Shown here piece after piece: positions 16,826 to 25,977 of a DNA stretch of 64,000 nucleotides. The stretch's first letter is position 1. Every line of letters begins with the position of its first letter. Both the position numbers and the translations under genes were made by a program. Source of the DNA: Cytobacillus oceanisediminis (GTDB lineage: Bacteria; Bacillota; Bacilli; Bacillales; Cytobacillaceae); assembly GCF_004366035.1 (NCBI RefSeq), contig NZ_SOEE01000008.1, positions 195,989-259,988 of the forward strand, given 5' to 3'. The notes beneath the pieces are model-generated. The model was not told where the DNA came from, did not search any database, and was given only the letters and a program-made list of their open reading frames with translations.

Positions 16826-17392
16826 ATGACCCAAACAATCGGCCTAATATGTGGAAGTTTAAGAAAAGGTTCATATAATCGAATTATTGCACAGGCATTG
16901 ACGACCATGGATGATTCCATCGAATTTCGATGGATCGAGCTAAATGATCTTCCTTTATTTAATGAAGATTTAGAAGCAGGCGGTGATCCAAAGTCTGTCT
17001 CATTATTTAAGTCTTCTATTGAGGAAGTTGATGGTCTCATTATCGTTAGCCCAGAATACAATTCCGGCATTCCAGGTGTATTAAAAAATGCTCTTGATTG
17101 GGCATCAAGACCTTCAAAGTCCTCAGTTCTACATAGAAAACCAGTCGGTGTCATTGGAGCTACCCCTGGAGGTTTAGGAACCGCTTTTTCCCAGATGCAA
17201 ATCAGACAAACACTTGAAACTATTCAGGCACATGTTCTTCCATTTCAGAAAGTGCTGATCTCCCAAGTACATGAAAAGATTGATACCGATCAAAAGGTTC
17301 TTGCTGATGAAAAAACGAAAAGATATCTTCAAGTGTATTTACAACAATTTCGTCTATGGATTAGTAATATTTCTAGCTTAGAAACTAAATAG
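16826..17392 (+). CDS. NADPH-dependent FMN reductase family protein
   Basis: A 188-residue flavodoxin-fold protein. The FMN phosphate loop is GSLRKGSYNR (about 10-19), and the second signature is SPEYNSGIPGVLKNALDW (about 74-91). Relatives include chromate reductase and azoreductase/quinone reductases, so a role in detoxifying quinones or chromate with NAD(P)H is plausible. The start follows GAGGG. A strong terminator lies 15 bp after the stop. Confidence 0.9.
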   Translation: MTQTIGLICGSLRKGSYNRIIAQALTTMDDSIEFRWIELNDLPLFNEDLEAGGDPKSVSLFKSSIEEVDGLIIVSPEYNSGIPGVLKNALDWASRPSKSSVLHRKPVGVIGATPGGLGTAFSQMQIRQTLETIQAHVLPFQKVLISQVHEKIDTDQKVLADEKTKRYLQVYLQQFRLWISNISSLETK

Positions 17393-17406
17393 ATTCTTCC
17401 ATTTTT

Positions 17407-17434
17407 AGCTGCAGCGAAAATCTGCAGCTTTTTA
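17407..17434 (+). terminator. Terminator of the FMN reductase gene
   Basis: AGCTGCAG / CTGCAGCT stem with a 7-base loop followed by TTTTATTT. Confidence 0.85.
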
Positions 17435-17572
17435 TTTCCCCTTCCTATTTTATCAAGCCATCACCCATGTTGAATACTTACTGTTTTTTATCTCTCATTT
17501 TTTACTTATTCTCTATAATCCAATTTTGCTCTGAATCAGAGCTAAAGACTAAACTGTCCCTTGTATCGAATA

Positions 17573-17600
17573 AGAAAAAGCAATGCTTAATGGGCATTGC
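17573..17600 (-). terminator. Terminator of the GNAT gene
   Basis: Minus-strand stem GCAATGC / GCATTGC followed by TTTTTCTT, 20 bp after the GNAT stop codon. Confidence 0.8.
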
Positions 17601-17619
17601 CTTCTATCCTCCAAGACTA

Positions 17620-18072
17620 TTAAATAATATTTAATTCTAAAAATCCGTCAGCTTCCTTAAACCCAAACTTCTTATATAAAGGCCTTCCCATATCTGATGC
17701 ACCAAGCCAGATTCTTGATATACCATATAATTTGACCTCTTCTACTAATTTTGATAATAGATTTTTTGCAATGCCTTGACCTCGGTAATTTTCGTTAGTG
17801 TACATATTTGCAATGTATGCTTTTTTCCCAGTTTTATTGGTATAGCTAGGTGGGAAATCATAAAAAATCACTGCACCACAAGCTATAATTTCTTCATCAT
17901 CTTCTACAAGCCATTGGATAAGCCTGCCCTCACTTAACTTATCTCTAAAGAAAACTAATAGTTCCTTATCAATATCAATATTTGGTTCTAACCCCTCATC
18001 AATTAATTGTATTTTTCTTAGTTCAACCATTTTTTCAATATCGTTCAGGTTTGCTCTGCGATAGTTCAACAT
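17620..18072 (-). CDS. GNAT family N-acetyltransferase
   Basis: A 150-residue acetyltransferase. The acetyl-CoA site is seen as ANMYTNENYRGQGIAKNLL (about 89-107), matching the Q/RxxGxG/A motif. The C-terminal MGRPLYKKFGFKEADGF is the usual final strand region. The acceptor substrate cannot be told. It is a single gene with ribosome site GGAGTGA and its own terminator. Confidence 0.9.
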   Translation of the reverse strand: MLNYRRANLNDIEKMVELRKIQLIDEGLEPNIDIDKELLVFFRDKLSEGRLIQWLVEDDEEIIACGAVIFYDFPPSYTNKTGKKAYIANMYTNENYRGQGIAKNLLSKLVEEVKLYGISRIWLGASDMGRPLYKKFGFKEADGFLELNII

Positions 18073-18241
18073 CTAATCACTCCTAACAATGGATTGTATC
18101 GGAAATGTATTCTTCATGCTCAATTATAAATCCTGTTTCCATAAATCTGCCCCTTTGGTTCAATAAAAAATAAGCTGCATTCAACTCTACACTCATTAGT
18201 TTCGAGTCTTGATAAATACATGATCCAGACAATGCATTTAC

Positions 18242-19600
18242 CTACATCAATTTTGAAATAAACATTGTGGCAATTCCAAAGTAAATAAGTAATGAGAGTA
18301 TGTCATTCAGTGTTGTAATCAATGGACCTGAAGCCACAGCAGGGTCAATATTAAATTTATAAAGAATGATTGGAATGATAGTGCCAGCTAAAGTTCCAAT
18401 GATTAGAGTCATAACCAACGAGCTTCCAACCACTACCCCTAAAACAGCATTTCCTTGCCAAACAAGTGCAATGATGGATATTAATATTCCGCAAATAAAT
18501 CCAATGATCAGGCCAACTTTTAACTCTCTAAAAATAAGCCTGAAAACCACCCCTTTGTCAATATCACGGGTAACCAGCCCTCTTACGACAACAGCTAAAG
18601 ATTGGGTGCCTGTATTTCCTGTCATACCTGCTATCATGGGCATAAAGAATGCTAAAGCCACTGCTTTTGACAGCGTTTCTTCAAAACCGCTAATTATTGT
18701 TCCGGAAACTATGCCAATAAATAAAAGTAAAATGAGCCAGGGAAGACGGCGATAGGCAGCAACAAATGCCTTCGTCTCAAAATCAATGGCTTTACCTGAC
18801 GCTGAAAGCTTCTCAATATCTTCATTTGCCTCTCTTATAACAACATCAATAATATCGTCTACTGTAACAATCCCTACCAGCTGGTTATTCCTTTCCACAA
18901 CAGGAATTGCTAAGAAATCATAACGCTCGATGATGCGGGCTGCTTCCTCCTGGTCGGATTCTGCTGAAACAGAAATGACTCGGCTATACATAATATCGTA
19001 AATTTTTTCCTTTTCATCGGCCAGGATTAAATCTCGGTAGGATACTACTCCAACAAGCTTCTTATCGTGATCAATGACATATAAGTAATTTATTGTTTCT
19101 GAGTACTCAGCAAACCCTTTTAATTTGTCTACTGTCTCTCGAACAGTGAAATGCTGAGGTATCCAGACAAAACGGTTAGTCATCAATCGCCCTGCTGTTT
19201 CAGGAGGATAGTTCATGATGTTTTGAACAATTTGGGACTCTTCCTCCTTCATACCTGAAAGGAGTTCCTCTAATTTGGCAGGGGATAAGTCTTCAAGTAA
19301 AGAAGCCAAATCATCATTATCCATTAAGTCCATAACGTGGCCTGACTTTTCTATTCCTAATTTAGTGAGAATCTCCAGCTGAAATGGTTTTTCCAGCTCT
19401 TGTATTAAGTCAGCGATTTGTTTAGGAGAAAGCAATAACAGGAAGCGTGTGTGATGTTTTTCTGGGAGCCCCTCGAATACTCTTGCAATATCATAAGGCT
19501 GGAGTTCTTCTAAAATCCCATGAAATTCTTTCTTTTTTCCTTCTTTTAAAGACTTTATGATTTGAAGAGTTATTTGATCTGCTTGCATGCTTATCTTCAT
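18242..19600 (-). CDS. mgtE: MgtE, magnesium transporter
   Basis: A 452-residue MgtE: N-terminal superhelical domain (about 1-130), two CBS domains (about 140-260), and five membrane segments with the pore signature MPMIAGMTGNTGTQSLAVVVRG near 325. The cytosolic domains bind Mg2+ and close the channel when magnesium is high. ATG 19600 follows AAGGAG nine bases upstream. An M-box riboswitch and a strong terminator lie upstream, and a separate 70-codon frame with a very strong ribosome site overlaps its start. Confidence 0.95.
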   Translation of the reverse strand: MKISMQADQITLQIIKSLKEGKKKEFHGILEELQPYDIARVFEGLPEKHHTRFLLLLSPKQIADLIQELEKPFQLEILTKLGIEKSGHVMDLMDNDDLASLLEDLSPAKLEELLSGMKEEESQIVQNIMNYPPETAGRLMTNRFVWIPQHFTVRETVDKLKGFAEYSETINYLYVIDHDKKLVGVVSYRDLILADEKEKIYDIMYSRVISVSAESDQEEAARIIERYDFLAIPVVERNNQLVGIVTVDDIIDVVIREANEDIEKLSASGKAIDFETKAFVAAYRRLPWLILLLFIGIVSGTIISGFEETLSKAVALAFFMPMIAGMTGNTGTQSLAVVVRGLVTRDIDKGVVFRLIFRELKVGLIIGFICGILISIIALVWQGNAVLGVVVGSSLVMTLIIGTLAGTIIPIILYKFNIDPAVASGPLITTLNDILSLLIYFGIATMFISKLM

Positions 19601-19703
19601 TTTTTGTCACTCCTTCTGAAAGGAACAAGGGATCATTTCCCTTTTCACATTCTTTTAGATGCATTCTATTTTCATGATGTTTTGAGCAGGGGTCATTTTC
19701 CAT
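19491..19703 (-). CDS. Possible 70-aa leader ORF overlapping the mgtE start
   Basis: ATG 19703 follows GGAGGTGAGGAGTA, a near-perfect ribosome site six bases away. The frame runs 70 codons and ends 110 bp inside mgtE in another reading frame. It encodes a polar peptide starting MENDPCSKHHENRMHLKECE, with His and Cys clustered at the front and a basic C-terminus. It lies after the M-box terminator, so it is transcribed only with mgtE. I know no homologue. It may be a leader peptide coupling mgtE translation to a signal, or just a spurious frame. Confidence 0.4.
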   Translation of the reverse strand: MENDPCSKHHENRMHLKECEKGNDPLFLSEGVTKNEDKHASRSNNSSNHKVFKRRKKERISWDFRRTPAL

Positions 19704-19726
19704 TACTCCTCACCTCCCGGAAAGAT

Positions 19727-19757
19727 AAAAAAACACCTTCATGTTTGAATGAAGGTG
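19727..19757 (-). terminator. Terminator of the mgtE M-box leader
   Basis: Minus-strand stem CACCTTCAT / ATGAAGGTG followed by TTTTTTTATC, between the M-box aptamer and the mgtE translation start. Its position fits a magnesium-dependent attenuator. Confidence 0.88.
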
Positions 19758-19780
19758 CAGGTTTAAAGATGACAAAATAA

Positions 19781-19958
19781 GAATAACAAACCTGGTTATT
19801 CTGTTCCTCCATTCGTAGAGCTTTAGCACTGTGTGGCATAGGACAAAGCCAGCTACATTAAAAACCACCTTAAGTCGATGGTTTCTGTTGACCCATTGGC
19901 GTCTTTCGACATTTTTGGGCAGCAGCATATCTCCAACACAGGAGCCTCACCTAACGAG
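19781..19958 (-). promoter_or_regulatory. M-box (ykoK) magnesium riboswitch
   Basis: The minus strand carries the M-box signature in order: CGTTAGGTGAGGCTCC, ATATGCTGCTGCCC, AAAAATGTCGAAAGACGCCA, ATGGGTCAACAGAAA, AGCTGGCTTTGTCCTATGCC, ACACAGTGCTAAAGCTCTAC and GGAGGAAC. The aptamer is about 19804-19958. A small hairpin GAATAAC / GTTATTC follows at 19781-19801 and the main terminator at 19734-19757. It senses Mg2+ and shuts off mgtE when the ion is plentiful. Confidence 0.95.
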
Positions 19959-20069
19959 GTTATTCAGTTTACAAAGTTCAATCTACTGGATTTTTCATTA
20001 AAAGTAAACACTTTTTATAAAATTAACTTTTTCTAATTCTTTCTTATTTAGCGTATCATTAGCATTCAT

Positions 20070-20669
20070 TTATAAGTCTCTGGACCTGTCCCTGCCAGGA
20101 AAAAAGTGTTTTTCCCCTTTTTCATAAAGCAATAGAAACTTTTCTATAAAGTCGAGACGGGGGACAATATAAGAAACGATTATTGCCGAAACAATGCTTA
20201 TTAACGCTCCAGCCAAGATATCTGCAGGGTAGTGAACCCCCACCCATATACGGGAAATGCCAACCAAAAGGGCAATGCTGATCCAAAGATATCCCCATCT
20301 TTTTTGATAGATGAAAAAAGTCGTACAAAATGCAAAGAATAAAATGGTATGGTCACTTGGAAAGGAATTATCTACTGCTTTCTCTATTAATTTGTTTACA
20401 TTAGATAATTCTGCAAATGGCTGATGGTTTGAATGGAACTTTCCGGCAATTTTACCGACAATCTCAGCAGCAATAAAGGCGATGGCAGCCGAGATAATCA
20501 TGAACCTGTTTTCTTTTCTCCTGGTAAACCAGAAAATTAAAGCCATTAACCCAAGGACAAATACCATATACTCAGCTAAAAATATGAAAGTATGGTTTAA
20601 ATATGTATGTTCTTTACCGAAATCATTAATGATCCTAAACAGTTCCACGTTCATTTGAGTTAAATCCAT
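20070..20669 (-). CDS. PAP2 undecaprenyl-diphosphatase (BcrC-like)
   Basis: A 199-residue membrane phosphatase with about five segments. The acid-phosphatase motifs are KIAGKFHSNHQPF (motif 1), NSFPSDHT (motif 2, catalytic His) and SRIWVGVHYPADILAG (motif 3). BcrC enzymes dephosphorylate undecaprenyl pyrophosphate for cell wall synthesis and give bacitracin resistance. The starting ATG follows AGGAAG. It lies upstream of the mgtE leader but is probably a separate transcript. Confidence 0.9.
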   Translation of the reverse strand: MDLTQMNVELFRIINDFGKEHTYLNHTFIFLAEYMVFVLGLMALIFWFTRRKENRFMIISAAIAFIAAEIVGKIAGKFHSNHQPFAELSNVNKLIEKAVDNSFPSDHTILFFAFCTTFFIYQKRWGYLWISIALLVGISRIWVGVHYPADILAGALISIVSAIIVSYIVPRLDFIEKFLLLYEKGEKHFFPGRDRSRDL

Positions 20670-21001
20670 AATTTTTACTTCCTTCCTGTTTCATCCCTAT
20701 GAAAGAAGTATAGACAATCTTTTATTTGTAAAAAATCGATTTACCTTACATGAATCTAACAATTGTGTAATATGACGCAGCTTTTGGCATCAGAAGCTGA
20801 ACCGGACTTGCATAATGAACACAGCAATAAAGCATTTTGGCTCCGTCTTGAGTATAATCTAAACTAACCGCCCCGTTAGTTTCAGTACAACACTTCACAT
20901 ATTTAAAAGAAAAAAGACCCTTCAATAAAATTAATGAAGGATCTCTGAAAGTCTTTCCGGAGGATAAAGTACGTATTCCGGCCGATAATGAAAAATAATA
21001 C
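20670..21001. other. Intergenic region between minJ and the PAP2 gene
   Basis: Holds the minJ terminator and a perfect 8-bp inverted repeat AAACTAAC / GTTAGTTT at 20861-20882 around CGCCCC. A frame ending at 20746 encodes cysteine pairs (VKCCTETNG, MLYCCVHY) but has no ribosome site after the terminator, so I do not call it a gene. Confidence 0.4.
20905..20944 (-). terminator. Terminator after minJ
   Basis: Minus-strand stem GATCCTTCA / TGAAGGGTC followed by TTTTTTCTTTT, 58 bp after the minJ stop. Confidence 0.85.
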
Positions 21002-22204
21002 TTATACCGCTTCACTATCCCATTTCTTCTCTTCCTGTACAAACAGCAATCCAAGTTCATGATGATCACCTTCATAAAGAGCGCGCTGCACGAACCGAAC
21101 CTGGCCGTTCACATCAAGAACCTCAAGTTTGCAATGAGCCCCGTTTTTTTGCAGCGCTTCATAGAAGCCTTTTTCATCTTGGGTCTTCACACCATTGACT
21201 TTTGTAACAACCTCTCCCACTTGCAGAGACATTTTATAAGCTGGTGAATCCGGAACTACTCCAAGTATTATGATACCCTGATTGCGCTTGGAAAAGTAAA
21301 ACGGTGCCTGATCCTCTGCCATTCTCTGGCGGAGAGAGATGAATTCACGCCCAATGATAGCCAGTGCGGCTGCACCCACAGAAGCAAGCGGATACCAGTA
21401 GCCTGCAGATGAAATCAGCAAAAGAAGTACGCCAAAAACGCAGATTCTTTGTCCGAGTAATGCTGTTGCCTCTTTAGGAAGCGTGCCCTGAATCCGCTGG
21501 TAAAAACCTATCGAAAAAGGAACAAGAATGAGGGAATACGTCTCCCCGCCAATCGGGATCGCTGGCCACCAATCAAACGGCAGCTGCAGTGCCTGACCGG
21601 GAATAAGGAGAAACACAGGCACCATCCAGATTCTTTTTGATTCATGAATGCCGATCGTCTGGCCCCGCTTACTCTTTACAAGCCTGGGAGATGTCCCTTT
21701 CCGGCCGTTTCTTATAACCAGGAAGCCTTCTGCCATAACAAGAAGAGCCAGGAGAACAGCGATGGACGGAAATATGGAAGAGCCAAGGTCTGCTTCCGAC
21801 TGGGCGAATGATGGCAATGGCCATTTCTGTTCAGCAGCAAACATTGTTGCGAAAAATGCAAAGCCCAGCGTATAAACAGGCGCCATCCATCTCACTTTTG
21901 CCGTAAAGCTCCACAGGAACGTAAGAGCAGCAGTAAAGACAATCGTTTCCACTGGTACGACAAGTCCTGCTCCAACCATCACAACACTCACTGATAGACC
22001 TGCCAGGATCCCCAGAGGAAGAAGCTGCCTCAGCTCATAATAAGCATTTTCAGCACGAACAGAAAAGTCTTTGCGCTCACGCTTTACACGGGAAACTCCC
22101 AAAAATGCAGCTGCAAAAAACAGGTAATAAAATACCGGATTCAGCAGCAGTTTTCCTGTTCCTTTTAAAAACTCAAAGATCCACTCCTCTATCAAACTTG
22201 CCAC
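21002..22204 (-). CDS. minJ: MinJ, PDZ-domain division topology protein
   Basis: A 400-residue protein with seven to eight membrane segments (about 15-300) and a C-terminal cytoplasmic PDZ domain (about 300-385, NQGIIILGVVPDSPAYKMSL and VGEVVTKVNGVKTQDEKGF). In B. subtilis MinJ bridges DivIVA and MinD to keep the division inhibitor at poles and septa. It follows ctpB and the fts genes as in B. subtilis, which supports the call. It has its own terminator, and ctpB upstream is also terminated. Confidence 0.9.
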   Translation of the reverse strand: MASLIEEWIFEFLKGTGKLLLNPVFYYLFFAAAFLGVSRVKRERKDFSVRAENAYYELRQLLPLGILAGLSVSVVMVGAGLVVPVETIVFTAALTFLWSFTAKVRWMAPVYTLGFAFFATMFAAEQKWPLPSFAQSEADLGSSIFPSIAVLLALLVMAEGFLVIRNGRKGTSPRLVKSKRGQTIGIHESKRIWMVPVFLLIPGQALQLPFDWWPAIPIGGETYSLILVPFSIGFYQRIQGTLPKEATALLGQRICVFGVLLLLISSAGYWYPLASVGAAALAIIGREFISLRQRMAEDQAPFYFSKRNQGIIILGVVPDSPAYKMSLQVGEVVTKVNGVKTQDEKGFYEALQKNGAHCKLEVLDVNGQVRFVQRALYEGDHHELGLLFVQEEKKWDSEAV

Positions 22205-22310
22205 CAGCCTCTATTAATAAATTCTCATGAATTATGTAACAAAAAAACTCTATTACTCTATATTCTACCAAAAGCTCCTTCCAAAACCTATTACAATCTG
22301 GCTCAAATAC

Positions 22311-22340
22311 AAAAATAGCAGAAGGTAAATCCCTCCTGCT
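22311..22340 (-). terminator. Terminator after ctpB
   Basis: Minus-strand stem AGCAGGAGG / CCTTCTGCT (one mismatch) followed by ATTTTTG. Confidence 0.65.
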
Positions 22341-22368
22341 AAAGAAAGCTTGCTTTCTACAGAATCCG

Positions 22369-23820
22369 CTATCTTGCTATATATCTCAGAGCTGTTTGCA
22401 GCTGAAGGTCATTCTGCTCTTTCTTCATTTCCTCAATGGCGGCTTGTTCAAGCGCTGCTGCAGTTTTCTTGTCTATCCGGCCGGATGCTTCAAGCTCTTT
22501 TTGCTTCTGAAATGCTTTTACAGCGGCTGAGGTAGAATCATTGAAGTAGCCATCTGTCCGTCCAGGAGCATATCCAAGGCCTGCCAGAATTTCCTGTGCA
22601 TTCTTCACCATTTCATTATTCATATCGATGGCCAAAGGCTTCTCCACCTGCAAAGGATGTGTTTGGTAGATGTCTGGCTGTTTGACCTCGAGGGTTGGCT
22701 TGATTCCCTTGTTATGGATCCAGTTTCCGTCCGGTGTCAGCCATTTAAACAAAGTAAGCTTGATATTGCTGCCATCTCCCATCGGAACAGGCTGCTGAAC
22801 AGTGCCCTTCCCAAATGAATTTTCACCGATTATGGCATAACCCTGCGCTTCCTTTAAAGCCCCGGCAAGAATCTCCGATGCAGATGCACTCCCTTTATCA
22901 ACAAGTACAGCAATCGGATAGCTTTTAGGCTTTTCAAGTGTGGAAAAATACCTCATTTTTTCTCCATCCCGTTTTTCTATCTGCAGATATGGCTTATCAG
23001 CCGTAACCAATTCCTTCAGGATTTCCTGTACTGATGTCAGGAGGCCTCCGGGATTTCCGCGCACATCGATTACTAGACCGTCAATCCCTTCCTTCTCCAT
23101 TTCACTCAGCTGTTTGGCAAATTCCTTGGATGTCTCTTCGGAAAATGAGGTGATTTCCAGATATCCTACATTCTTTCCTCTTTGCTTCTTGATTTCCGAG
23201 TATACTGAGATTTGTGGAATCTCATCTCTTTTAACTTCTACCTTTAAAGGTGCCTTCAGTCCCTGGCGCGCTATTTCAAGTTTTACTTTTGTTCCTTTTT
23301 TCCCGCGGATCTTCATGGTAGCTTTATATAAATCAAGACCCTCCACACTTTCCCCATCCACTTTTAAAATTTCATCTTTCGGCTTAAGCCCTGCTTTTTC
23401 AGCTGGTGAATCTTTAAATGGTGCAACAATGATTATCTTACCTTCCACCATGCTGACCTCTGCCCCGATTCCTTCAAAAGAAGATTCCAGTGTATCACTG
23501 AATTGTTTTGCTGTTTCTTCATCCATATAAACAGAGTAAGGATCTTCAAGGGTGGCTAGCATGCCCTGGATAGCTCCTTCCACGAGCTGCTTTTCCTCTA
23601 CTTTTTCCACATAGCTACTTAAAATTAACTGATAGGCCGTTTCCATCTTTTCGATTTTCTCTTTTTCAATTTGTATTCCGTCTTCCTTAGAATCTATTAA
23701 TTGATTTCCGGCCCCTGTCTGCGGAGCTTCCTTTGCCAGCCACTGCATGCCTGCATATGTACCGCCAGCTCCTGTCAGCAAAGATCCCGTCATCAGAACG
23801 GCGATCCATTTTCTGCTCAT
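22369..23820 (-). CDS. ctpB: CtpB-type S41 carboxy-terminal processing protease
   Basis: About 483 residues: an N-terminal membrane anchor, PDZ domain (about 90-170, FEGIGAEVSMVEGKIIIVAP), S41 protease with the catalytic Ser in KGSASASEILAGAL and Lys in GENSFGKGTVQQP, and a C-terminal peptidoglycan-binding domain (YAPGRTDGYFNDSTSAAVKA). B. subtilis CtpB cleaves SpoIVFA to time sigma-K activation. The best start is ATG 23818-23820, six bases after GGGAG; in-frame upstream starts at 23826 and beyond lack spacing. It keeps its usual place between ftsX and minJ. Confidence 0.92.
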   Translation of the reverse strand: MSRKWIAVLMTGSLLTGAGGTYAGMQWLAKEAPQTGAGNQLIDSKEDGIQIEKEKIEKMETAYQLILSSYVEKVEEKQLVEGAIQGMLATLEDPYSVYMDEETAKQFSDTLESSFEGIGAEVSMVEGKIIIVAPFKDSPAEKAGLKPKDEILKVDGESVEGLDLYKATMKIRGKKGTKVKLEIARQGLKAPLKVEVKRDEIPQISVYSEIKKQRGKNVGYLEITSFSEETSKEFAKQLSEMEKEGIDGLVIDVRGNPGGLLTSVQEILKELVTADKPYLQIEKRDGEKMRYFSTLEKPKSYPIAVLVDKGSASASEILAGALKEAQGYAIIGENSFGKGTVQQPVPMGDGSNIKLTLFKWLTPDGNWIHNKGIKPTLEVKQPDIYQTHPLQVEKPLAIDMNNEMVKNAQEILAGLGYAPGRTDGYFNDSTSAAVKAFQKQKELEASGRIDKKTAAALEQAAIEEMKKEQNDLQLQTALRYIAR

Positions 23821-24019
23821 CTTCATCTCCCTTTCTATTTTGCAGCGGTCTCTTAGGCCTTTATAGAAACTTTCCATCATGGATGATGGAATGACCTTGC
23901 TCATCACATCCTATGCAGGATAAGGACAAGTTATGTTTTCAATAATCAGGTTAGGCATATGCTCAATATCCCAATTTAAGAATATATAAAGGGGAATTTC
24001 ACATAAAGGGTGTGTGCAA

Positions 24020-24369
24020 ATGTTCTATCATATTAAAGAACTTCAATACAATGCCAAGCCGGATAAACCAGACTGGGTTTATAGCTTGCTGCGATAAATG
24101 AGCTTGAAGCCCAGGAAGGGAAAACCGTGCCAAGCACATTCCCGAAGGAGCTTGAAAAAGAAGAGTTTTCCTATGTATTTATGAACCTTTCAAGAGGAGA
24201 TGAAAGCAGCCAGGGCCGCTGGGCTCAAGGTCGGAGCATGGATGGCCAGGGAACCTTCCAATACATGCAGGAAGTTCCGCCTTTTGCTCCAGCACCTAAG
24301 CTGAAGCCGGCACCTAAGCTGAAGCCGGCACCTCCATATATTCATGACACTCCTCCAAACGTAAAATAA
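24020..24369 (+). pseudogene. Manganese catalase gene with large internal deletion
   Basis: The first codons read MFYHIKELQYNAKPDKPDWV, the start of Mn-catalases such as YjqC/YdbD, then stop after 25 residues. A shifted frame then gives AINELEAQEGKTVPSTFPKE followed by SYVFMNLSRGDESSQGRWAQ and a proline-rich end, which is the catalase C-terminus. Nearly all of the di-manganese four-helix core (roughly 170-180 residues) is missing, so it is non-functional. An 18-bp tandem duplication encodes PKLKPA twice in the tail. Confidence 0.85.
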
Positions 24370-24404
24370 AACGCTAATAATAGGATTAAAGACCTGCTTG
24401 ACGG

Positions 24405-24446
24405 GTAAAAGAAAAGTGGAAGAAGCTTAGCTCCTTCCACTTTCAC
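24405..24446. terminator. Bidirectional terminator
   Basis: AGTGGAAG / CTTCCACT stem with T-rich exits on both strands. On the minus strand it ends the M23 hydrolase gene. Confidence 0.8.
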
Positions 24447-24452
24447 TATTTT

Positions 24453-25820
24453 TTATAGAGGCACAATGCCTACAGGATTAATCGCATTTGATTTTGCTGC
24501 ATTCCAAGAACCTCTGTGAAGTTCAAAGTGCAGATGCTGGCCATAAGATTGTCCAGTATTACCCATGATACCGATTTGCTGGCCTTTAGAAACAGTCTGG
24601 CCAGAGCCTACTGAACGGCTTCTCATATGAGCGTATACTGTTGTATAAGTTTGTCCGCCTATAGAGTGGGCAATGAAAATGGCATTTCCGTAGCTGCTTG
24701 AATAGTATGAACGGATTACGACACCATCTGCAGCTGCCACAATTGGCACTGTACCGCCTGATGCTATATCAACACCATAGTGCTCGCCTAATGAACGGCC
24801 GCCAAAACCTGAAGAAAGTCTTCCTGCAGCTGGCTTTGTCCAGGCGCCGCTTGAAACAGAAGGTGCAGAAACCTGCGGGCTGCTTGATAATCCACTGTCA
24901 GATGATGAACTGCTTCCTGCTGATGAACTGCCTGCTGACGATGAGCTGCTCTTTTTAGCCGCTTCCTGGGCAGCTTTCTGTTTTGCCAATTCAGCTTGTC
25001 TTGCTGCCTCAGCTTGTCTTGCTGCTTCAGCTTGTCTTTCCTGCTCGAGCTTGATTGCTTTTTGAATTGCTGCTTCCTGGGCCGCAAGAATTTCATTTTC
25101 TTCTGCTAGTTCAAGCTTATGAGCATGCATTTCCTCTTCTTCATGCTTTAGGGATGCAAGCAGTTTATCTTTCTCTGCCTTTTGGGCATTTAAGTTCTTT
25201 TTCATGCTTTCAAGCTCTGCACGCATTTTTTCTAAAGAGGCAAGCTCTTCTTTTACCTGAGCCTGTTTTTTCTCCAGCTCGTCTTTATCCGCCTGATGCG
25301 CTTTTAGAATATCCTGGTCAGCTTCTACGATTGTTGCAACTGCTCCAACGCGTTCAACAAAATCTCCAAAGCTTTGCGCACCCATTAAAACATCAATATA
25401 GCTCACCATTCCGCCAGTCTCCTGGTAGTTGCGGGCACGATCTTTTAATAGTTCATTTCGCTTTTTGATGCGCTCTACTAATACTTTAATTTCGGCTTCT
25501 AATTTTTCAATTTCCTTTTTGGTTTCTGCAATCTGGCCGTTTTTCTCTTCAATCTTTGCTAAAGCATCACTGATGGCTTTATCAAGGCGCTCAATCTCAC
25601 TTTGTACAGACTGCTGCTCGCCCTGGTTTTCGTTAATCTTTTTATCTGTATCGGTAATCTTCGATTCTACTCCTGAACGCTGCTGGTTAATTTTATCCTT
25701 TTGGCTGTTTAGATCGTTTAGTTTATTTGCTGCAGACGCCTTTTCGAGAGGCAGTCCGACTGTTGCGCTGCCAAATCCCAAAATGGCAGCCAGTGATAAT
25801 GTGATGATGGATTTCTTCAA
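24453..25820 (-). CDS. Secreted coiled-coil M23 murein hydrolase (FtsEX-linked, EnvC/PcsB-like layout)
   Basis: About 455 residues. A signal peptide ends at EKASA; a long coiled coil (about 35-270) follows; a Ser-rich linker; and an M23 endopeptidase domain (about 330-455) with HYGVDIASGG, VYAHM and GQHLHFELH, which holds the zinc ligands and catalytic His. Directly downstream of ftsE-ftsX, it is probably the hydrolase or activator driven by FtsEX during wall growth, a job done by CwlO in B. subtilis. The start is probably TTG 25818-25820 (MKKSIITLSLAAI). Confidence 0.88.
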   Translation of the reverse strand: MKKSIITLSLAAILGFGSATVGLPLEKASAANKLNDLNSQKDKINQQRSGVESKITDTDKKINENQGEQQSVQSEIERLDKAISDALAKIEEKNGQIAETKKEIEKLEAEIKVLVERIKKRNELLKDRARNYQETGGMVSYIDVLMGAQSFGDFVERVGAVATIVEADQDILKAHQADKDELEKKQAQVKEELASLEKMRAELESMKKNLNAQKAEKDKLLASLKHEEEEMHAHKLELAEENEILAAQEAAIQKAIKLEQERQAEAARQAEAARQAELAKQKAAQEAAKKSSSSSAGSSSAGSSSSSDSGLSSSPQVSAPSVSSGAWTKPAAGRLSSGFGGRSLGEHYGVDIASGGTVPIVAAADGVVIRSYYSSSYGNAIFIAHSIGGQTYTTVYAHMRSRSVGSGQTVSKGQQIGIMGNTGQSYGQHLHFELHRGSWNAAKSNAINPVGIVPL

Positions 25821-25977
25821 TTTTCCGATTTCTCCTTTCAATGAACACCATATGTACAGGTCAATCGTTCTATTTTTTTAACTATGTCTGAAACATTTAA
25901 CACTGCTGAATCGTCTATTATTATGAGGCTTGAAGGCGCCTGGACAGGTTCCCCCCGCAGGGCCTTCTAAGCTGGTT

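Noticed and set aside
20746-21075. 109-codon minus-strand frame with Cys-Cys pairs near its end
   Set aside because: It crosses the end and terminator of minJ; the distal part has no ribosome site after the terminator.
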